64,000 nt of DNA, taken from assembly GCA_034927445.1 (NCBI GenBank), contig JAYFPZ010000007.1, positions 186,001 through 250,000 on the forward strand, given 5' to 3'. Below are positions 32,209 through 42,542 of this stretch, in pieces. The translations under genes and the position numbers were made by a program. This stretch comes from PHAA01 sp034927445. Lineage in GTDB: Bacteria > Bacillota > Syntrophomonadia > Syntrophomonadales > Syntrophomonadaceae. The notes beneath the pieces are model-generated. The model did no database searches, was not told where the DNA came from, and worked only from the letters and a program-made list of their open reading frames with translations. Within the stretch, counting starts at the first letter, position 1. Each line of letters opens with the position of its first letter.

Positions 32209-34209
32209 CTATCTAGTATACCCGACTGTGGCTGAATGGGGCAGATTCAAGCTTGAAATATCCGATAAATCGGATATTGAGTTGGCCTTGATCATAGCCG
32301 CGGACAGACTATAGAGAGTGTCCCCAATGTAAAGGGCCCGATCAATATTCTTGTCGGTATCATACCAGGCATTCCCCGCTTTAAGATAATCCTCATCGGT
32401 GAGATGCGATATCCTGCCTCTATACTGCAGGCCCTTAGATAAATCAATATTGTAGACATACAAACCCTGGAAGGTAAAGCTCCCGTAAGCAGGAATATCT
32501 GAGGGTTGGGATGCCGCCTGACTGTCAACTTGCATTACCGTAACCGGGAAAGCTAAAAGGTTTTTATCAGCCGAGAACAGCAGGGCCTTATGATTGTGCA
32601 ATAGTTCGGAATCAGTACCGCGGTCGCCAATTAAGGCCTTGCTCATTTCTACCGGTTGGCTTACATTCGTTACATCAAACACCGCAATTTTCATACCCTG
32701 ATAAAATGCCTGCCCCTGGCCATCCCAACCTTTGGCTACCACCGTGTCTTTGCCGAAGCCTATAATATGATTCTCATCATAGGGATGCAGATAATCACTA
32801 TAGCCGGGTATCTTCAATTTCCCCAGTATTACCGGGTTGCTGGGGTCTTTTAAATCCAAAACAAACAAAGGGTCAACCTGCTGGAAGGTTACCATATAGG
32901 CACGATCCCCCATAAACCGGGTGGAATAAATCTTTTCTCCCGGTGCGATATTCTCTATTTTACCGCAAACCTTTAAATCCTGGCCCAGCACATAGATGTT
33001 ATTGGAGGATGTGTATTGGTCGTTACTCCACAGTTCCCCACTGGTGGTGGCGATACGGAAATACCCGTTATTTTCGTCCATGGAGAATTGGTTCAAAATC
33101 CGTCCGGGAACTGCCCCCGTGCCATAATAACGAACCCGGCCAGGCTGCAGTTCAAACTTATAAATGCTGGTACTGTAAGTCGGAGGCTGGTAGATAATGC
33201 TGCTCTGAGGTGCGGCAAACATAGGATAATCACTTTTCTGAATAGTGACATAAAGATTATTCTGAGATGCATACACCTGGTCCCCGCTGCCCAGATAAGT
33301 GTGAATATCGGCCGGAGACCGGGGGGAACTGAGGTCCAGGGTGGCTACCGTCAAATAATTAGGGCTGATGCAATCAGGGAAATAGCATATGTCTCCTAAT
33401 TTCTCGGCCACCCAGCTTCCTCCCTGGACACTGTCGCGCCAGGAGGGGGTGATGTTTTCCTCCCCATTTTGAATGGAGTAATAATTTATATATTTATTGG
33501 CCAGCAGATAAAAAGAGGACCCAATTTTGCGGGAGGATAGATAACCGCCTTCCAGTTCCACTTCTCTGGTTTTAATAATACTGGATTTATCCGCTATGTT
33601 ATAAATTATCGCCCGGGTAGATTGCAAAGAGCGGACAGGAGGATAAATCTCCGGCCGAATTTTGGAACTGGCTGAATCCAGCGGAATCTGTTGATAACAG
33701 GTCCCGATCACGATCAAAGTACTGCCGTCCACATATAATTCCGATGGCTTAAAGGCGGCGTCTGCAAATTTAATGGTTGCGGCCAGTTCCATCTGGTCAG
33801 GAGGCTCTGCTTTAACGATCAAGACCTGTCCGCCATTAACCTGATAAATGTAGGTTCCGTCGGTTTTCACCAGATCAGCTTCATCAACCCCTTCAACCTG
33901 AATATTGGTGGTCGAATAAGCTTGATCCGTATCGGCAGCCGCCCCCGCATTAGCAGCCTGCGGAACCGCCGTGGATGCTTCAAGAGACTTTGCCGCTGCC
34001 CTATTATAAAGGACATCAGTTTGATTCTGGGACTTTTCCAAAAGTTTCAGCAGGTTGTCATAGGTACCGACCCGGGGCAGCTCGGTTCCTTCAGCCAAAG
34101 TGCTGGGCGGAGTCATCCCATAAGCTATCCCGGCAGCCGTTAGTAAAACCGCCAGCCATAAAAGCAAACCGGGCAATGAAAAATACGGTTTCCCGACAGG
34201 CGTTTGCAT
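32209..34209 (-). CDS. Secreted beta-propeller domain protein
   Basis: 666 residues. Near the N-terminus one hydrophobic segment (LPGLLLWLAVLLTAAGIAYG, about residues 11-30) anchors or exports it. The rest has repeated beta-strand segments such as VEGVDEADLVKTDGTYIYQVNGGQVLIV, typical of the Firmicute/archaeal family named secreted protein with C-terminal beta-propeller. Function is not known; some relatives are cell-surface metal or peptidase-associated. AAGGAGGG precedes the ATG. Confidence 0.85.
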   Translation of the reverse strand: MQTPVGKPYFSLPGLLLWLAVLLTAAGIAYGMTPPSTLAEGTELPRVGTYDNLLKLLEKSQNQTDVLYNRAAAKSLEASTAVPQAANAGAAADTDQAYSTTNIQVEGVDEADLVKTDGTYIYQVNGGQVLIVKAEPPDQMELAATIKFADAAFKPSELYVDGSTLIVIGTCYQQIPLDSASSKIRPEIYPPVRSLQSTRAIIYNIADKSSIIKTREVELEGGYLSSRKIGSSFYLLANKYINYYSIQNGEENITPSWRDSVQGGSWVAEKLGDICYFPDCISPNYLTVATLDLSSPRSPADIHTYLGSGDQVYASQNNLYVTIQKSDYPMFAAPQSSIIYQPPTYSTSIYKFELQPGRVRYYGTGAVPGRILNQFSMDENNGYFRIATTSGELWSNDQYTSSNNIYVLGQDLKVCGKIENIAPGEKIYSTRFMGDRAYMVTFQQVDPLFVLDLKDPSNPVILGKLKIPGYSDYLHPYDENHIIGFGKDTVVAKGWDGQGQAFYQGMKIAVFDVTNVSQPVEMSKALIGDRGTDSELLHNHKALLFSADKNLLAFPVTVMQVDSQAASQPSDIPAYGSFTFQGLYVYNIDLSKGLQYRGRISHLTDEDYLKAGNAWYDTDKNIDRALYIGDTLYSLSAAMIKANSISDLSDISSLNLPHSATVGYTR

Positions 34210-34362
34210 AGGTAACCCTCCTTAATGATGCTTTTGATCCTAATACGGAGAAAATCACCTTTTACTTTCACCTATTATTTTACAAAAGTGGCGCCATCCA
34301 TTTCCTCTGAAGTCTGGCGGTCCCATAATAATCAGGTACTTAGTCGGGGTTCGGACCCGACC

Positions 34363-34752
34363 TCAGCCCTCCTCGGTGAATTGCGCCTGAACCACCGGTC
34401 CAAACACCATTTGGGCTACCTTTTGACCTGGCAGTATGCGGACCGGTTTATCGGTTACATTAAGGAGCATAACCTTTATCTCACCAATATGTTCCCCATC
34501 GATGGTCGCAGGTGCGTTGGCTACAATAATGCCTTTGCCGGCCATGCCTGCCCGGCTTCTGATTTCGGCCTCATAGCCATCTGGTATCATCATGGCAAAC
34601 CCAGTGGGGAGGCTCCTTACCTCTTTAGGATAAAGTATTATTTCCTCCTGGTGAGCCAGACAGATATCACAGCCGACCGCACCCCGGGTTTCGTACTCGG
34701 GCAGATGGGCCCATGACACCAGTTTTTTGAACTTTACTTGTATCTTGTCCAA
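34363..34752 (-). CDS. dut: dUTP diphosphatase-like protein (short C-terminus)
   Basis: 129 residues, TTG start after AAGGGGG. Trimeric dUTPase motifs are visible: motif 1 GAVGCDICLA, motif 2 EIRSRAGMAGKG, motif 3 ANAPATIDGEHIGEI, motif 4 KPVRILPGQKVAQMVF. The usual C-terminal motif 5 (an Arg-Gly-x-x-Gly-Phe-Gly-Ser arm that closes over the substrate) is absent: the protein ends FTEEG just after motif 4. Either a shortened enzyme, a dUTPase-like regulatory protein, or a damaged gene. Motif 2 Arg-Ser and motif 3 Asp are intact. Confidence 0.75.
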   Translation of the reverse strand: MDKIQVKFKKLVSWAHLPEYETRGAVGCDICLAHQEEIILYPKEVRSLPTGFAMMIPDGYEAEIRSRAGMAGKGIIVANAPATIDGEHIGEIKVMLLNVTDKPVRILPGQKVAQMVFGPVVQAQFTEEG

Positions 34753-34860
34753 TTTAACTTCCCCCTTCTCCGTAATCCGGTTCTCCGATCAGTTAAATTC
34801 CCAGCCTTAAAACTATATATATAATTATAGCTTACTTTGACCTTTTTGGCTCCGGCCCTT

Positions 34861-35598
34861 TTACTCCAGCCGGGCTTTTAACTGTTGGTAAAGCTGTACG
34901 GTTGCGGCCGGATTTGAAAAATTAATCAGCATGGGGGAGGAATGGTTTTTAAAGGTTATAAGGATTACCGGCCCCGTGGGTGAACGTAAGAAAAGCCGGG
35001 TGCTGCCCCATCCTTTAACTTGAAACTGGCCTTTAAGGACCGGCCCCAAATTAAACCCGTCGATTTTCATACCTACCGGCGGCAAATCCGCTTGCAGGAC
35101 AATGTCATCAATAGCGGAATATTGAATGGCCATTCCATAGATTCCCGTGATTCGAAACTGCCTGTCTTCAAGGTTGAATTGGGGCGGCAGCCCCCCCCAG
35201 ATAACTAACCCGGCTATTGCCAGTAAAATAATCCCGACAACTCCCAGGGCAATTTTCTGGATACGGGCTGATCCAGGTCGGGTCATTGCAGCAGGTGGCT
35301 GAAAACGCTGTGCTCTGATTAGCATGACCATAATTGTAACGGTAAAAAGCCCCCAGGCTATGGCTTCCCCCCATACCAACCCGGCTTTTTTGCCAATGTA
35401 ACCGGCTAAAATTATACCGGCCAGGAAATATAAATAATTGCCGACAAAGGCTCCGATACCCTTTTCCGCCATATACTTCTGCTCGGCGGAGGAGGCGGTG
35501 TTATAACCGGCGATCCAACCTTCACCACCCCGGTATTTAATCAGCGTAGCCAGTCCCGCCAGCATAAAAATAATGAACAAGGTAATATACAAATCCAT
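34861..35598 (-). CDS. Membrane protein with DUF3784-like N-terminus
   Basis: 245 residues from ATG 35598 (GGCGG 7 nt before). The first 100 residues hold three hydrophobic segments with IKYRGGEGWIAGYNTASSAEQKYM between the first and second, the pattern of DUF3784. A fourth segment (about 120-140) is followed by a C-terminal beta-rich domain of 110 residues that resembles a bacterial PH-type domain. Function unknown. Confidence 0.7.
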   Translation of the reverse strand: MDLYITLFIIFMLAGLATLIKYRGGEGWIAGYNTASSAEQKYMAEKGIGAFVGNYLYFLAGIILAGYIGKKAGLVWGEAIAWGLFTVTIMVMLIRAQRFQPPAAMTRPGSARIQKIALGVVGIILLAIAGLVIWGGLPPQFNLEDRQFRITGIYGMAIQYSAIDDIVLQADLPPVGMKIDGFNLGPVLKGQFQVKGWGSTRLFLRSPTGPVILITFKNHSSPMLINFSNPAATVQLYQQLKARLE

Positions 35599-35672
35599 GT
35601 CCATACCGCCTTTCCTTGCATCCCATCATCTATCGGGAGGGAACATGAAACGTGCGAGGTGCACGTATCCTT

Positions 35673-36140
35673 TTAATATAAAGTTCCCAAACATTTACGA
35701 TATAAAATCTCATCATGGTTAATAACAGCCAAATCCTTTAACAATCCAACCTGCTCAAACCCATTACGCTCATAAAACCTTCTGGCATCAAGATTATCTA
35801 CCGAACATATCAGAAATAAATTTGGGATATTAGAAGCAGCGATATGCCCCGCATAATCAATTAATTGTGCACCAATACCTCGCCCTCGGCAGGCTGAATC
35901 CACTGCCAGCATCCTTATATAAGCTTCAATATTTCCTACACCATCTGGACGAATCGTCAAGAAACCAGCTACTTGTTGGTTTAGTTCAGCTATATATATA
36001 TTATCCTGCATTTGTTCAAACAGCTTTAATGCTTTATTATAATCAATCCCATAACAGGTCCATGCGGACGATGAAGAAATAATTTGAGCAAGTTTAGCAA
36101 AATCGGCGTTGGTTCCTTCCCTTACCGCAAAATGTTCCAT
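35673..36140 (-). CDS. GNAT-family N-acetyltransferase
   Basis: 155 residues; AAGGAGGT 7 nt before ATG. Acetyl-CoA-binding motif A is RGRGIGAQLIDYAGH with the preceding strand IRMLAVDSACR; motif B NLDARRFYERNGFEQVG. The substrate may be a small molecule or protein N-terminus; not determinable. Single gene. Confidence 0.88.
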   Translation of the reverse strand: MEHFAVREGTNADFAKLAQIISSSSAWTCYGIDYNKALKLFEQMQDNIYIAELNQQVAGFLTIRPDGVGNIEAYIRMLAVDSACRGRGIGAQLIDYAGHIAASNIPNLFLICSVDNLDARRFYERNGFEQVGLLKDLAVINHDEILYRKCLGTLY

Positions 36141-36318
36141 TTATATTACCTCCTTGCTTTGCACCAATCTTTGACAGTTACTGATAAAATTCCTTCTTGC
36201 AATGATTAAGCGTACGGCCAATTTATTAACATTACCGGAAACGGATCAGTTATAAGCGATTTCCTTCTTAAACCCATTCAGATAAAATGTACATATGAAT
36301 TATATAGGAGGCCAAACC

Positions 36319-37647
36319 ATGGATTACATACTGTTAAGCATTGAACTGCTCCTGGCTGTAGTTATGTTTATACTCCTGGTCCTGCAAATAAAAAATCGCG
36401 GCAATTTTCAGCCCTATTGCGCCATCAATGATGGTTTAAAGCAAATGGAGAACCGGTTGGCGGTACTGGAAAAAAGCCTGGAGAACACCTTGCAGGGGGT
36501 AAGGGCCGATCTGTCCTGGCTGCGTACCGAATCCTCCAATGAAGCCAGACAAGGCCGGGACGAACTTAATCAGCGGCTCAAATCCTTTGAAGATTCACTG
36601 CTGGTACGGATGAATGAAATTGCCCTGCTGCAAAAAACTGAACTTACTATTTTCACGGAGCAGTTAAACCATTTAATCGCCAGCAATGAGCAAAAGCTGG
36701 ATAATTTGCGCCAAACGGTGGAAGATAAGCTGAAAGAGCTGCAGCAGGACAATAATCAGAAACTGGAGCAGATGCGCCAGACGGTTGACGAAAAACTCCA
36801 TGCCACCCTGGAGAAAAGGCTGGGAGAATCATTTAAACTGGTCAGCGATCGCCTGGAAATGGTGCATAAAGGGCTGGGGGAAATGCAGACCCTGGCAGCG
36901 GGTGTAGGTGATCTTAAAAAAGTACTGACCAATGTCAAAACCCGCGGTATCTGGGGTGAGATCCAGCTGGGCAACCTCTTGGAACAGGTGTTGGGTTCCG
37001 AACAATATACATGCAATGTATCCACCCGGCCGGGGAGCAGCGAGCGGGTAGATTTTGCCATTAAGCTGCCGGGTTCCAAACCGGATAGCGGTGAAGTATG
37101 GCTGCCCATTGATGCCAAATTTCCGCAGGAGGACTATCTCCGCCTGGTGGAAGCCAGCGAACAGGGCCGGGCCGACCAGGCTGAAGAAGCCGGCAAGCAA
37201 CTGGAAAAACGCATTAAGCTGGAAGCCAGGATGGTGCAGGAAAAATACCTGGACCCACCTCATACCACTGACTTTGGCATTATCTACCTGCCCACCGAGA
37301 GCCTTTATGCGGAAGTTGTAAAAAGGCCCGGGTTGCTGGAATCGTTGCAGAACAGCTTCAGAGTTATGGTAACCGGCCCCAGCACCATGATGGCATTTTT
37401 GAACAGCCTTTCGGTCGGGTTTCGCACCCTGGCTATCGAACAACGTACCAGTGAGGTGTGGGAGCTGTTGGGCGCGGTTAAGAACGAATTCGGCAATTTT
37501 GGCGACATATTGGACAAAACCAAGAAGAAACTGGAAGAAGCCAGCACCAGTATTGACAGCGCTTCCCGCCGCTCACGGAGTATTGAGAGACGGCTGCGGG
37601 CGGTGCAGGAACTGCCGTCCGGCGAAAATTCAGGTATACCTGAATAG
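36319..37647 (+). CDS. rmuC: DNA recombination protein RmuC
   Basis: 442 residues from ATG 36319, which has TAGGAGG 7 nt upstream (the ATG 8 codons earlier overlaps that site). One N-terminal membrane segment, a long coiled coil (about residues 40-190) and the RmuC nuclease-like domain with GVGDLKKVLTNVKTRGIWGEIQLGNLLEQVL and LPIDAKFPQEDYLRLVEA. RmuC limits inversions between inverted repeats in E. coli; here the genome carries several inverted repeats. Monocistronic. Confidence 0.93.
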   Translation: MDYILLSIELLLAVVMFILLVLQIKNRGNFQPYCAINDGLKQMENRLAVLEKSLENTLQGVRADLSWLRTESSNEARQGRDELNQRLKSFEDSLLVRMNEIALLQKTELTIFTEQLNHLIASNEQKLDNLRQTVEDKLKELQQDNNQKLEQMRQTVDEKLHATLEKRLGESFKLVSDRLEMVHKGLGEMQTLAAGVGDLKKVLTNVKTRGIWGEIQLGNLLEQVLGSEQYTCNVSTRPGSSERVDFAIKLPGSKPDSGEVWLPIDAKFPQEDYLRLVEASEQGRADQAEEAGKQLEKRIKLEARMVQEKYLDPPHTTDFGIIYLPTESLYAEVVKRPGLLESLQNSFRVMVTGPSTMMAFLNSLSVGFRTLAIEQRTSEVWELLGAVKNEFGNFGDILDKTKKKLEEASTSIDSASRRSRSIERRLRAVQELPSGENSGIPE

Positions 37648-37850
37648 CTCCGGCCAGCCCCAATCCCGGGTGGTTTTCATCGAGTTAAATCGGGGCAGAA
37701 CCGGGTTGGTGCGGCTCCTGGTACGCTGCCCCAGCGATCCAGGGGATAATAGTATTATAGGGTTGCGATTGACGCAACGCACTTATACCGTAGTTCAGCC
37801 GATGAGAATATAATCAGTATTGCCGGGATACCAAGTCAGGAGATGATTGG

Positions 37851-38576
37851 ATGATTGAGATAAACGGAGTATCAAAAGCCTATAACCGTGGTGCTGTCAA
37901 AGCGGTGGACGGAGTCAGCCTCACCATCAGAGACGGCGAAATCTTTGGCTTTCTCGGACCAAATGGAGCGGGTAAAACTACCCTGATTAAAATGATCACC
38001 GGGATTTTAAATGCCGATGCGGGAACGATTAAAATTAACCACAAAGAAATCAGCCGGGAACCGATTGAAGCCAAGATGCAATTTGGCTTTGTCCCTGACG
38101 ACCCCAATATCTTTACCCGTTTAACCGGAATCGAATATCTCAATTTCATGGCCGATATGTACAATGTTCCGCCGGCCCAACGGCTTGAACGCATACAAAG
38201 CCTCTTGCAGCGTTTCGAGATGGCCAATGCGGCCGGTGATTTGATCCAGAGTTACTCCCATGGGATGCGGCAAAAAATAATGGTCATCGGTGCCATGCTG
38301 CACAACCCCCCGGTCTGGATCCTGGACGAGCCCATGACCGGTTTGGATCCCCGGTCTTCCTTTGATTTGAAAGAAATGATGCGGGAACATGCCGATGCTG
38401 GAAATACCGTGTTTTTTTCCACCCATGTATTGGATGTAGCCGAGAAGATTTGCGACCGCCTGGCTATAATCAATAAAGGCCGGGTTATTTTCTGCGGGAG
38501 CATGGAGGAAATACACGAGCATGCCCGGGAAAACCAGTCTTTAGAAAACTTATTTCTGGAGTTGACCGAAAGATGA
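37851..38576 (+). CDS. ABC transporter ATP-binding protein
   Basis: 241 residues. Walker A GPNGAGKTT, signature LIQSYSHGMRQK (S-H-G-M in place of LSGGQ), Walker B VWILDEPMTGLDP. Typical of ABC-2 exporters with a small ATPase. ATG 8 nt after AGGAG; overlaps the permease by 4 nt. Confidence 0.92.
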   Translation: MIEINGVSKAYNRGAVKAVDGVSLTIRDGEIFGFLGPNGAGKTTLIKMITGILNADAGTIKINHKEISREPIEAKMQFGFVPDDPNIFTRLTGIEYLNFMADMYNVPPAQRLERIQSLLQRFEMANAAGDLIQSYSHGMRQKIMVIGAMLHNPPVWILDEPMTGLDPRSSFDLKEMMREHADAGNTVFFSTHVLDVAEKICDRLAIINKGRVIFCGSMEEIHEHARENQSLENLFLELTER

Positions 38577-40252
38577 CCAAATTCCTGGCTTTGTTGAAGA
38601 TTCTGCTGCGAAACACGCTAGGCCTGTCCGCCCTCCGTTACAAGGGCGGCAAAAACCGAATCGAATATCTGAAAACGATAGGGATTGCGCTGGCCATTAT
38701 CGTAGGAATAACTCCAACCATAGCCCTTTATACCAAACTTCTGTGGGAGGGATACGACCTGCTGGCTCCCCTGGGTCAGGAAGGCGCCATTATTAATTTG
38801 GGCATAGTCCTGGTCAGCACCTTGATATTTTTCTTCGGGATTTTTTATGTCATCAATTTGTTCTATTTGGCCGGCGATGCCCAGAGTCTGCTGGCTTTGC
38901 CCTTGAGGGGATGGCAGGTTCTGGGAGCACGGTTTACCGTGGTTTTATGCTACGAATACCTGACGGAACTTCCTTTTTTGCTGCCTCCGATAATAATTTA
39001 CGGCTTAAAAAGCGGAGCCTCTCCGCTTTACTGGCTCTATGCCTTATTGGGCTTTTTCCTCATTCCACTGCTCCCTTTGGGGGTGGCCACTATTCCCAGT
39101 GTGATTTTAATGAGATTCGCCAATTTGGGGAGAAGCAAAGATGTGCTTAAGATCCTGGGCGGACTTATTGCCATAGGGCTGGCCATAGGGCTGCAGATCG
39201 TATTTCAAAAACTGGGGCCCAGCACTACCGATCCAGCCTTCCTGCAGAATTTACTTACCGATCGTACCGGTTTGATGAATCTGATCAGCCGGGTTTTTCC
39301 TTCTACTCGTTACCTGGGCCTGGCTCTGGTTAAGGCGGAGGAGGCGGCAGGCCTCATCAGCCTGCTTGAGTTTACCGGATTATCCTTACTGGCGGTCATA
39401 CTGGCATGGGCAGCGGGTGAGAGATGGTATTTCCAAGGGTTGGTTGGTTCTGGGGAAATTACGGCCAAAAGGAAAAAGCTTACCACCTCAGATTACCGGA
39501 AACTGGCGGCAGGTTCATCAGCCTTGTGGTCTTACAGCAAGAAAGAAATACGTTTATTAATCAGAACCCCCATCTATTTTATAAATTGTGTACTGATCAA
39601 CCTGCTGGCACCGGTATTATTGATCTTGCCTTTTTGGCTGCAAGCGCATAATCAGGGGAACGCTGCCCCCTGGGAAGAACTGCTGGCCAACCCGAAAGCC
39701 CTTATAATTATAATGATAGCTATAGCAGGGGTGTCCATATTTTTGACCGCAACCAACGGCATTTCCTCCACCTCCCTGTCCCGGGAAGGCAAAGAATTTT
39801 TTATTTCCAAATATATTCCTCTGCCTTATAAAAAACAAATTCAGGCCAAACTGATCTCCGGTTATGTTTTCAGCGCCCTGGGCACCCTGCTGTTAATGAC
39901 TGCAGCCAATGTGGCGCTTGATCTCAATATAAAGACCAACCTTATGGTTTTAGGGGTCAGCTTGATTGCCATAATCCCTGCCCTGGAAGTCGGATTGCTA
40001 ATCGACATTCTGCGCCCCAAATTAGACTGGGACAATGAACAGAAGGCGGTTAAACAGAATCTCAATGTAATTTTGTCAATGCTGGTATCCATACTGGCAG
40101 GCGGCGGCATAATTTATGCAGTAATTCGCTTTTTCCAGGACATGGCCTGGGCGGCGGGGTTTATGTTGGGGGTATTCGGTCTGCTGGCGCTGATTCTGTA
40201 TTATTGGCTGGTGACCCGGGGGGTGGAACGATACCGGAAACTTGAGAGCTAG
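38573..40252 (+). CDS. ABC-2-type permease (putative exporter)
   Basis: 559 residues with about 12 hydrophobic segments in two halves separated by a soluble linker (about residues 290-330, GEITAKRKKLTTSDYRKLA). Coupled to the ATPase by an ATGA overlap. Resembles large Firmicute permeases of the Ecs/YhaP type; substrate unknown, possibly a lipid, peptide or drug. Confidence 0.85.
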   Translation: MTKFLALLKILLRNTLGLSALRYKGGKNRIEYLKTIGIALAIIVGITPTIALYTKLLWEGYDLLAPLGQEGAIINLGIVLVSTLIFFFGIFYVINLFYLAGDAQSLLALPLRGWQVLGARFTVVLCYEYLTELPFLLPPIIIYGLKSGASPLYWLYALLGFFLIPLLPLGVATIPSVILMRFANLGRSKDVLKILGGLIAIGLAIGLQIVFQKLGPSTTDPAFLQNLLTDRTGLMNLISRVFPSTRYLGLALVKAEEAAGLISLLEFTGLSLLAVILAWAAGERWYFQGLVGSGEITAKRKKLTTSDYRKLAAGSSALWSYSKKEIRLLIRTPIYFINCVLINLLAPVLLILPFWLQAHNQGNAAPWEELLANPKALIIIMIAIAGVSIFLTATNGISSTSLSREGKEFFISKYIPLPYKKQIQAKLISGYVFSALGTLLLMTAANVALDLNIKTNLMVLGVSLIAIIPALEVGLLIDILRPKLDWDNEQKAVKQNLNVILSMLVSILAGGGIIYAVIRFFQDMAWAAGFMLGVFGLLALILYYWLVTRGVERYRKLES

Positions 40253-40301
40253 GCGAAAAGCGCCGAACAGGGTCGTCAGGGAACAGATTAGCGCGTTTAC
40301 C

Positions 40302-42386
40302 TTAACAGGCAGCGTTGCCTCGTCCGGCAAAAACCGCCCGGTTGCGCCCTTCCGCTTTAGCACAGTATAAGGCCTGGTCTGCCGCCTGAATCAATGCTGG
40401 GGCCGAATCGGCATCAGTTGGAAAAGCGGCTACACCCATGGACAGGGTTATCTGATGCACGCGTTTGGCCCCCACCGTGAAATTCAGATTGTTGGTTTGC
40501 TGCAGCAAAAATTCAGCCCGGTTCAAAGCTACCTCGGGCGGAGCACCGGGAAGAACCAGCATAAATTCGTCTCCGCCGTAGCGGCAAGCTATATCACCGC
40601 TCCGGATATTCTGCAAAAATAATTTGCTGACCAGAATCAATACCTGGTCACCCCGGGTATGACCGTACCGGTCGTTTATTACTTTATAATTGTCGATATC
40701 AGCCATAATCACTGACATATAGCGGTTATGGCGTACTGCTTTATACATCTCCAGCTTCATGGTTTCTTCCAGGTAGCGCCGGTTGAAAAGACCGGTCAAG
40801 GGATCGCGGATTGACTCCTGCCGCAGATTTTCCTTCAGCTTCAGATTGGTTAAAGCCAGCTTGACGGCATCTAAAACGACCAGTCCCAACTGCTTCTGAT
40901 TTTCAGACAGGTTACTAAGCGGATAATAATAATGGAGCACTCCAAAGGTTAATCCTTCCACCATCAAAGGGTTGCATATATAGGTAAAGTCTTTTTTCTT
41001 TTCGACATGAACACAGGTCATCATGTTTTCATCATAAAATCCAACCTGGTGAATTTCCCCTTTGCATAATCCCCAACATTCCTCTTTGCTAAAAGCCTTG
41101 CGGTCCGGGGGAAAATCACCCCAGCCGGACAACAACTCCATTGCCTGGCATTCCTCAGAATAAATGTAGACCCCGCCCCCCAGGGAAGGTAAAAGGTGCT
41201 TTAAAAACCGTTCAATGATGGGAAAGGCCTCTTGCAGTCGATTACAGCTTTGCAAGGCGGTACTCATCTCATTTAACTGCTTCATTTCACGATTATAATT
41301 GTCAAGTTCCTCAATATGCCTGTATAGTTCGGTGTTGGCCCGTTCCAGTTCAGCCTGGGCCAGTTTGCGCTTGGTAATATCCCTGACAATTATGGCATGA
41401 CCCCGGATCTTACCCTCACGGGTGGTCAAAGGGGAAAACGTCACGTCCAGCCAGTAATGACCATCCGGGGTATTATGTTGAAACTCCCAATGACCGCCGG
41501 CAGCATTCATTATGCTGAGGGCGGTCCCAGCCGCAGGCTGAAACAGGGTTTCCAACCTGCTGCCGATTATATCGGCTTTATTACCAAAAAATTTGACCGC
41601 CGAGGCATTCATATCTACCACCCGCTCCCGGGCGTCTACCACCAGTACCCCGTCCTGTATGCTTTCCAGCACAACGCTGCGGGCAACCGGAATAAGGTCA
41701 AATATCCGATAATGCACCAGGCTGAACAAATAAACCATACCGGCCACGGTCATGCCGAAGGGAGTAAGGTCCAGGTTATAGGGACTATATCCCGCTATAT
41801 AAATAAATTCTGCCGCCCAGGGAGCCAGGGACCCCAGAAACATGGCGGCATACTGCCTATTCAAGGGGATTGGGGTCTGACGCCACATCTGCAGCAGAAT
41901 AATATTGCCGGTCAATATCAAAAGATTCATATAGACTATGTTTACCCAGTACCAAGGGCCTTTGACCGTATGCAATATGTTTAGATTATCGACCATTACC
42001 ATGCTCATGGAGCGATAAAACAGGTGGTGGCTGTTGTTGGTGCAAACCATAATGTAGGTAAGCAGAGGAACCGCAAAAAGTACAGCAATAACGGCAGGAC
42101 TCAGGTAGTGTTCTTTTTTGGAGTACCTGGCAGTAAACATTACCCAAACTACGGGAAGGGTGGTTATGCCTATATACTCAACTTTAAGCCAGTAATGCAT
42201 ATCCGCCAGGCTGAGGCTGTGCAATTCAAAATAGTAAGCGATTGAATATAAGCACCCGGCCAGCATCAGGCCAACAAAGCTCTTGCCTCCTGCATTGGCC
42301 CGAAAGAGCCAAAAAACAAAAAAGGCTATAATAAAATAGACGGCTCCAGACACCAGCAAGGCATTGGTCAATAATTCCAGTTGCAT
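40302..42386 (-). CDS. Membrane-bound diguanylate cyclase with 7TM sensor, PAS and GGDEF
   Basis: 694 residues from ATG 42386 (AAGGGTG upstream). The first 220 residues form seven membrane helices like the histidine-kinase N-terminal 7TM region; then a PAS domain (about 225-345, LESIQDGVLVVDARERVVDMNASAVKFFG), a coiled linker, a GAF-like region (about 385-510) and a GGDEF domain. The active site is intact (RYGGDEF, near 604-608) and a product-inhibition I-site RSGD lies five residues before it. Should make c-di-GMP in response to a membrane or lipid-phase signal. No EAL domain. Confidence 0.9.
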   Translation of the reverse strand: MQLELLTNALLVSGAVYFIIAFFVFWLFRANAGGKSFVGLMLAGCLYSIAYYFELHSLSLADMHYWLKVEYIGITTLPVVWVMFTARYSKKEHYLSPAVIAVLFAVPLLTYIMVCTNNSHHLFYRSMSMVMVDNLNILHTVKGPWYWVNIVYMNLLILTGNIILLQMWRQTPIPLNRQYAAMFLGSLAPWAAEFIYIAGYSPYNLDLTPFGMTVAGMVYLFSLVHYRIFDLIPVARSVVLESIQDGVLVVDARERVVDMNASAVKFFGNKADIIGSRLETLFQPAAGTALSIMNAAGGHWEFQHNTPDGHYWLDVTFSPLTTREGKIRGHAIIVRDITKRKLAQAELERANTELYRHIEELDNYNREMKQLNEMSTALQSCNRLQEAFPIIERFLKHLLPSLGGGVYIYSEECQAMELLSGWGDFPPDRKAFSKEECWGLCKGEIHQVGFYDENMMTCVHVEKKKDFTYICNPLMVEGLTFGVLHYYYPLSNLSENQKQLGLVVLDAVKLALTNLKLKENLRQESIRDPLTGLFNRRYLEETMKLEMYKAVRHNRYMSVIMADIDNYKVINDRYGHTRGDQVLILVSKLFLQNIRSGDIACRYGGDEFMLVLPGAPPEVALNRAEFLLQQTNNLNFTVGAKRVHQITLSMGVAAFPTDADSAPALIQAADQALYCAKAEGRNRAVFAGRGNAAC

Positions 42387-42542
42387 AACTACACCCTTTT
42401 GTAAATGGTTTGTCATATTTAAAATGATAGCAGATTAAAACAAAAAATTTCATATTTTTTGATTGTTTTTGCATATATTACCATTGCCAAATTGGGTGCA
42501 CCTAGGGCGGAACGCTACTGACAAGGTATGATCACAGCGGTA

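Noticed and set aside
37583..37813. Possible small gene or frameshifted RmuC tail with ...VVFIELNRGRTGLVRLLVRC
   Set aside because: No start codon with a ribosome site, and RmuC already has a normal length and end.
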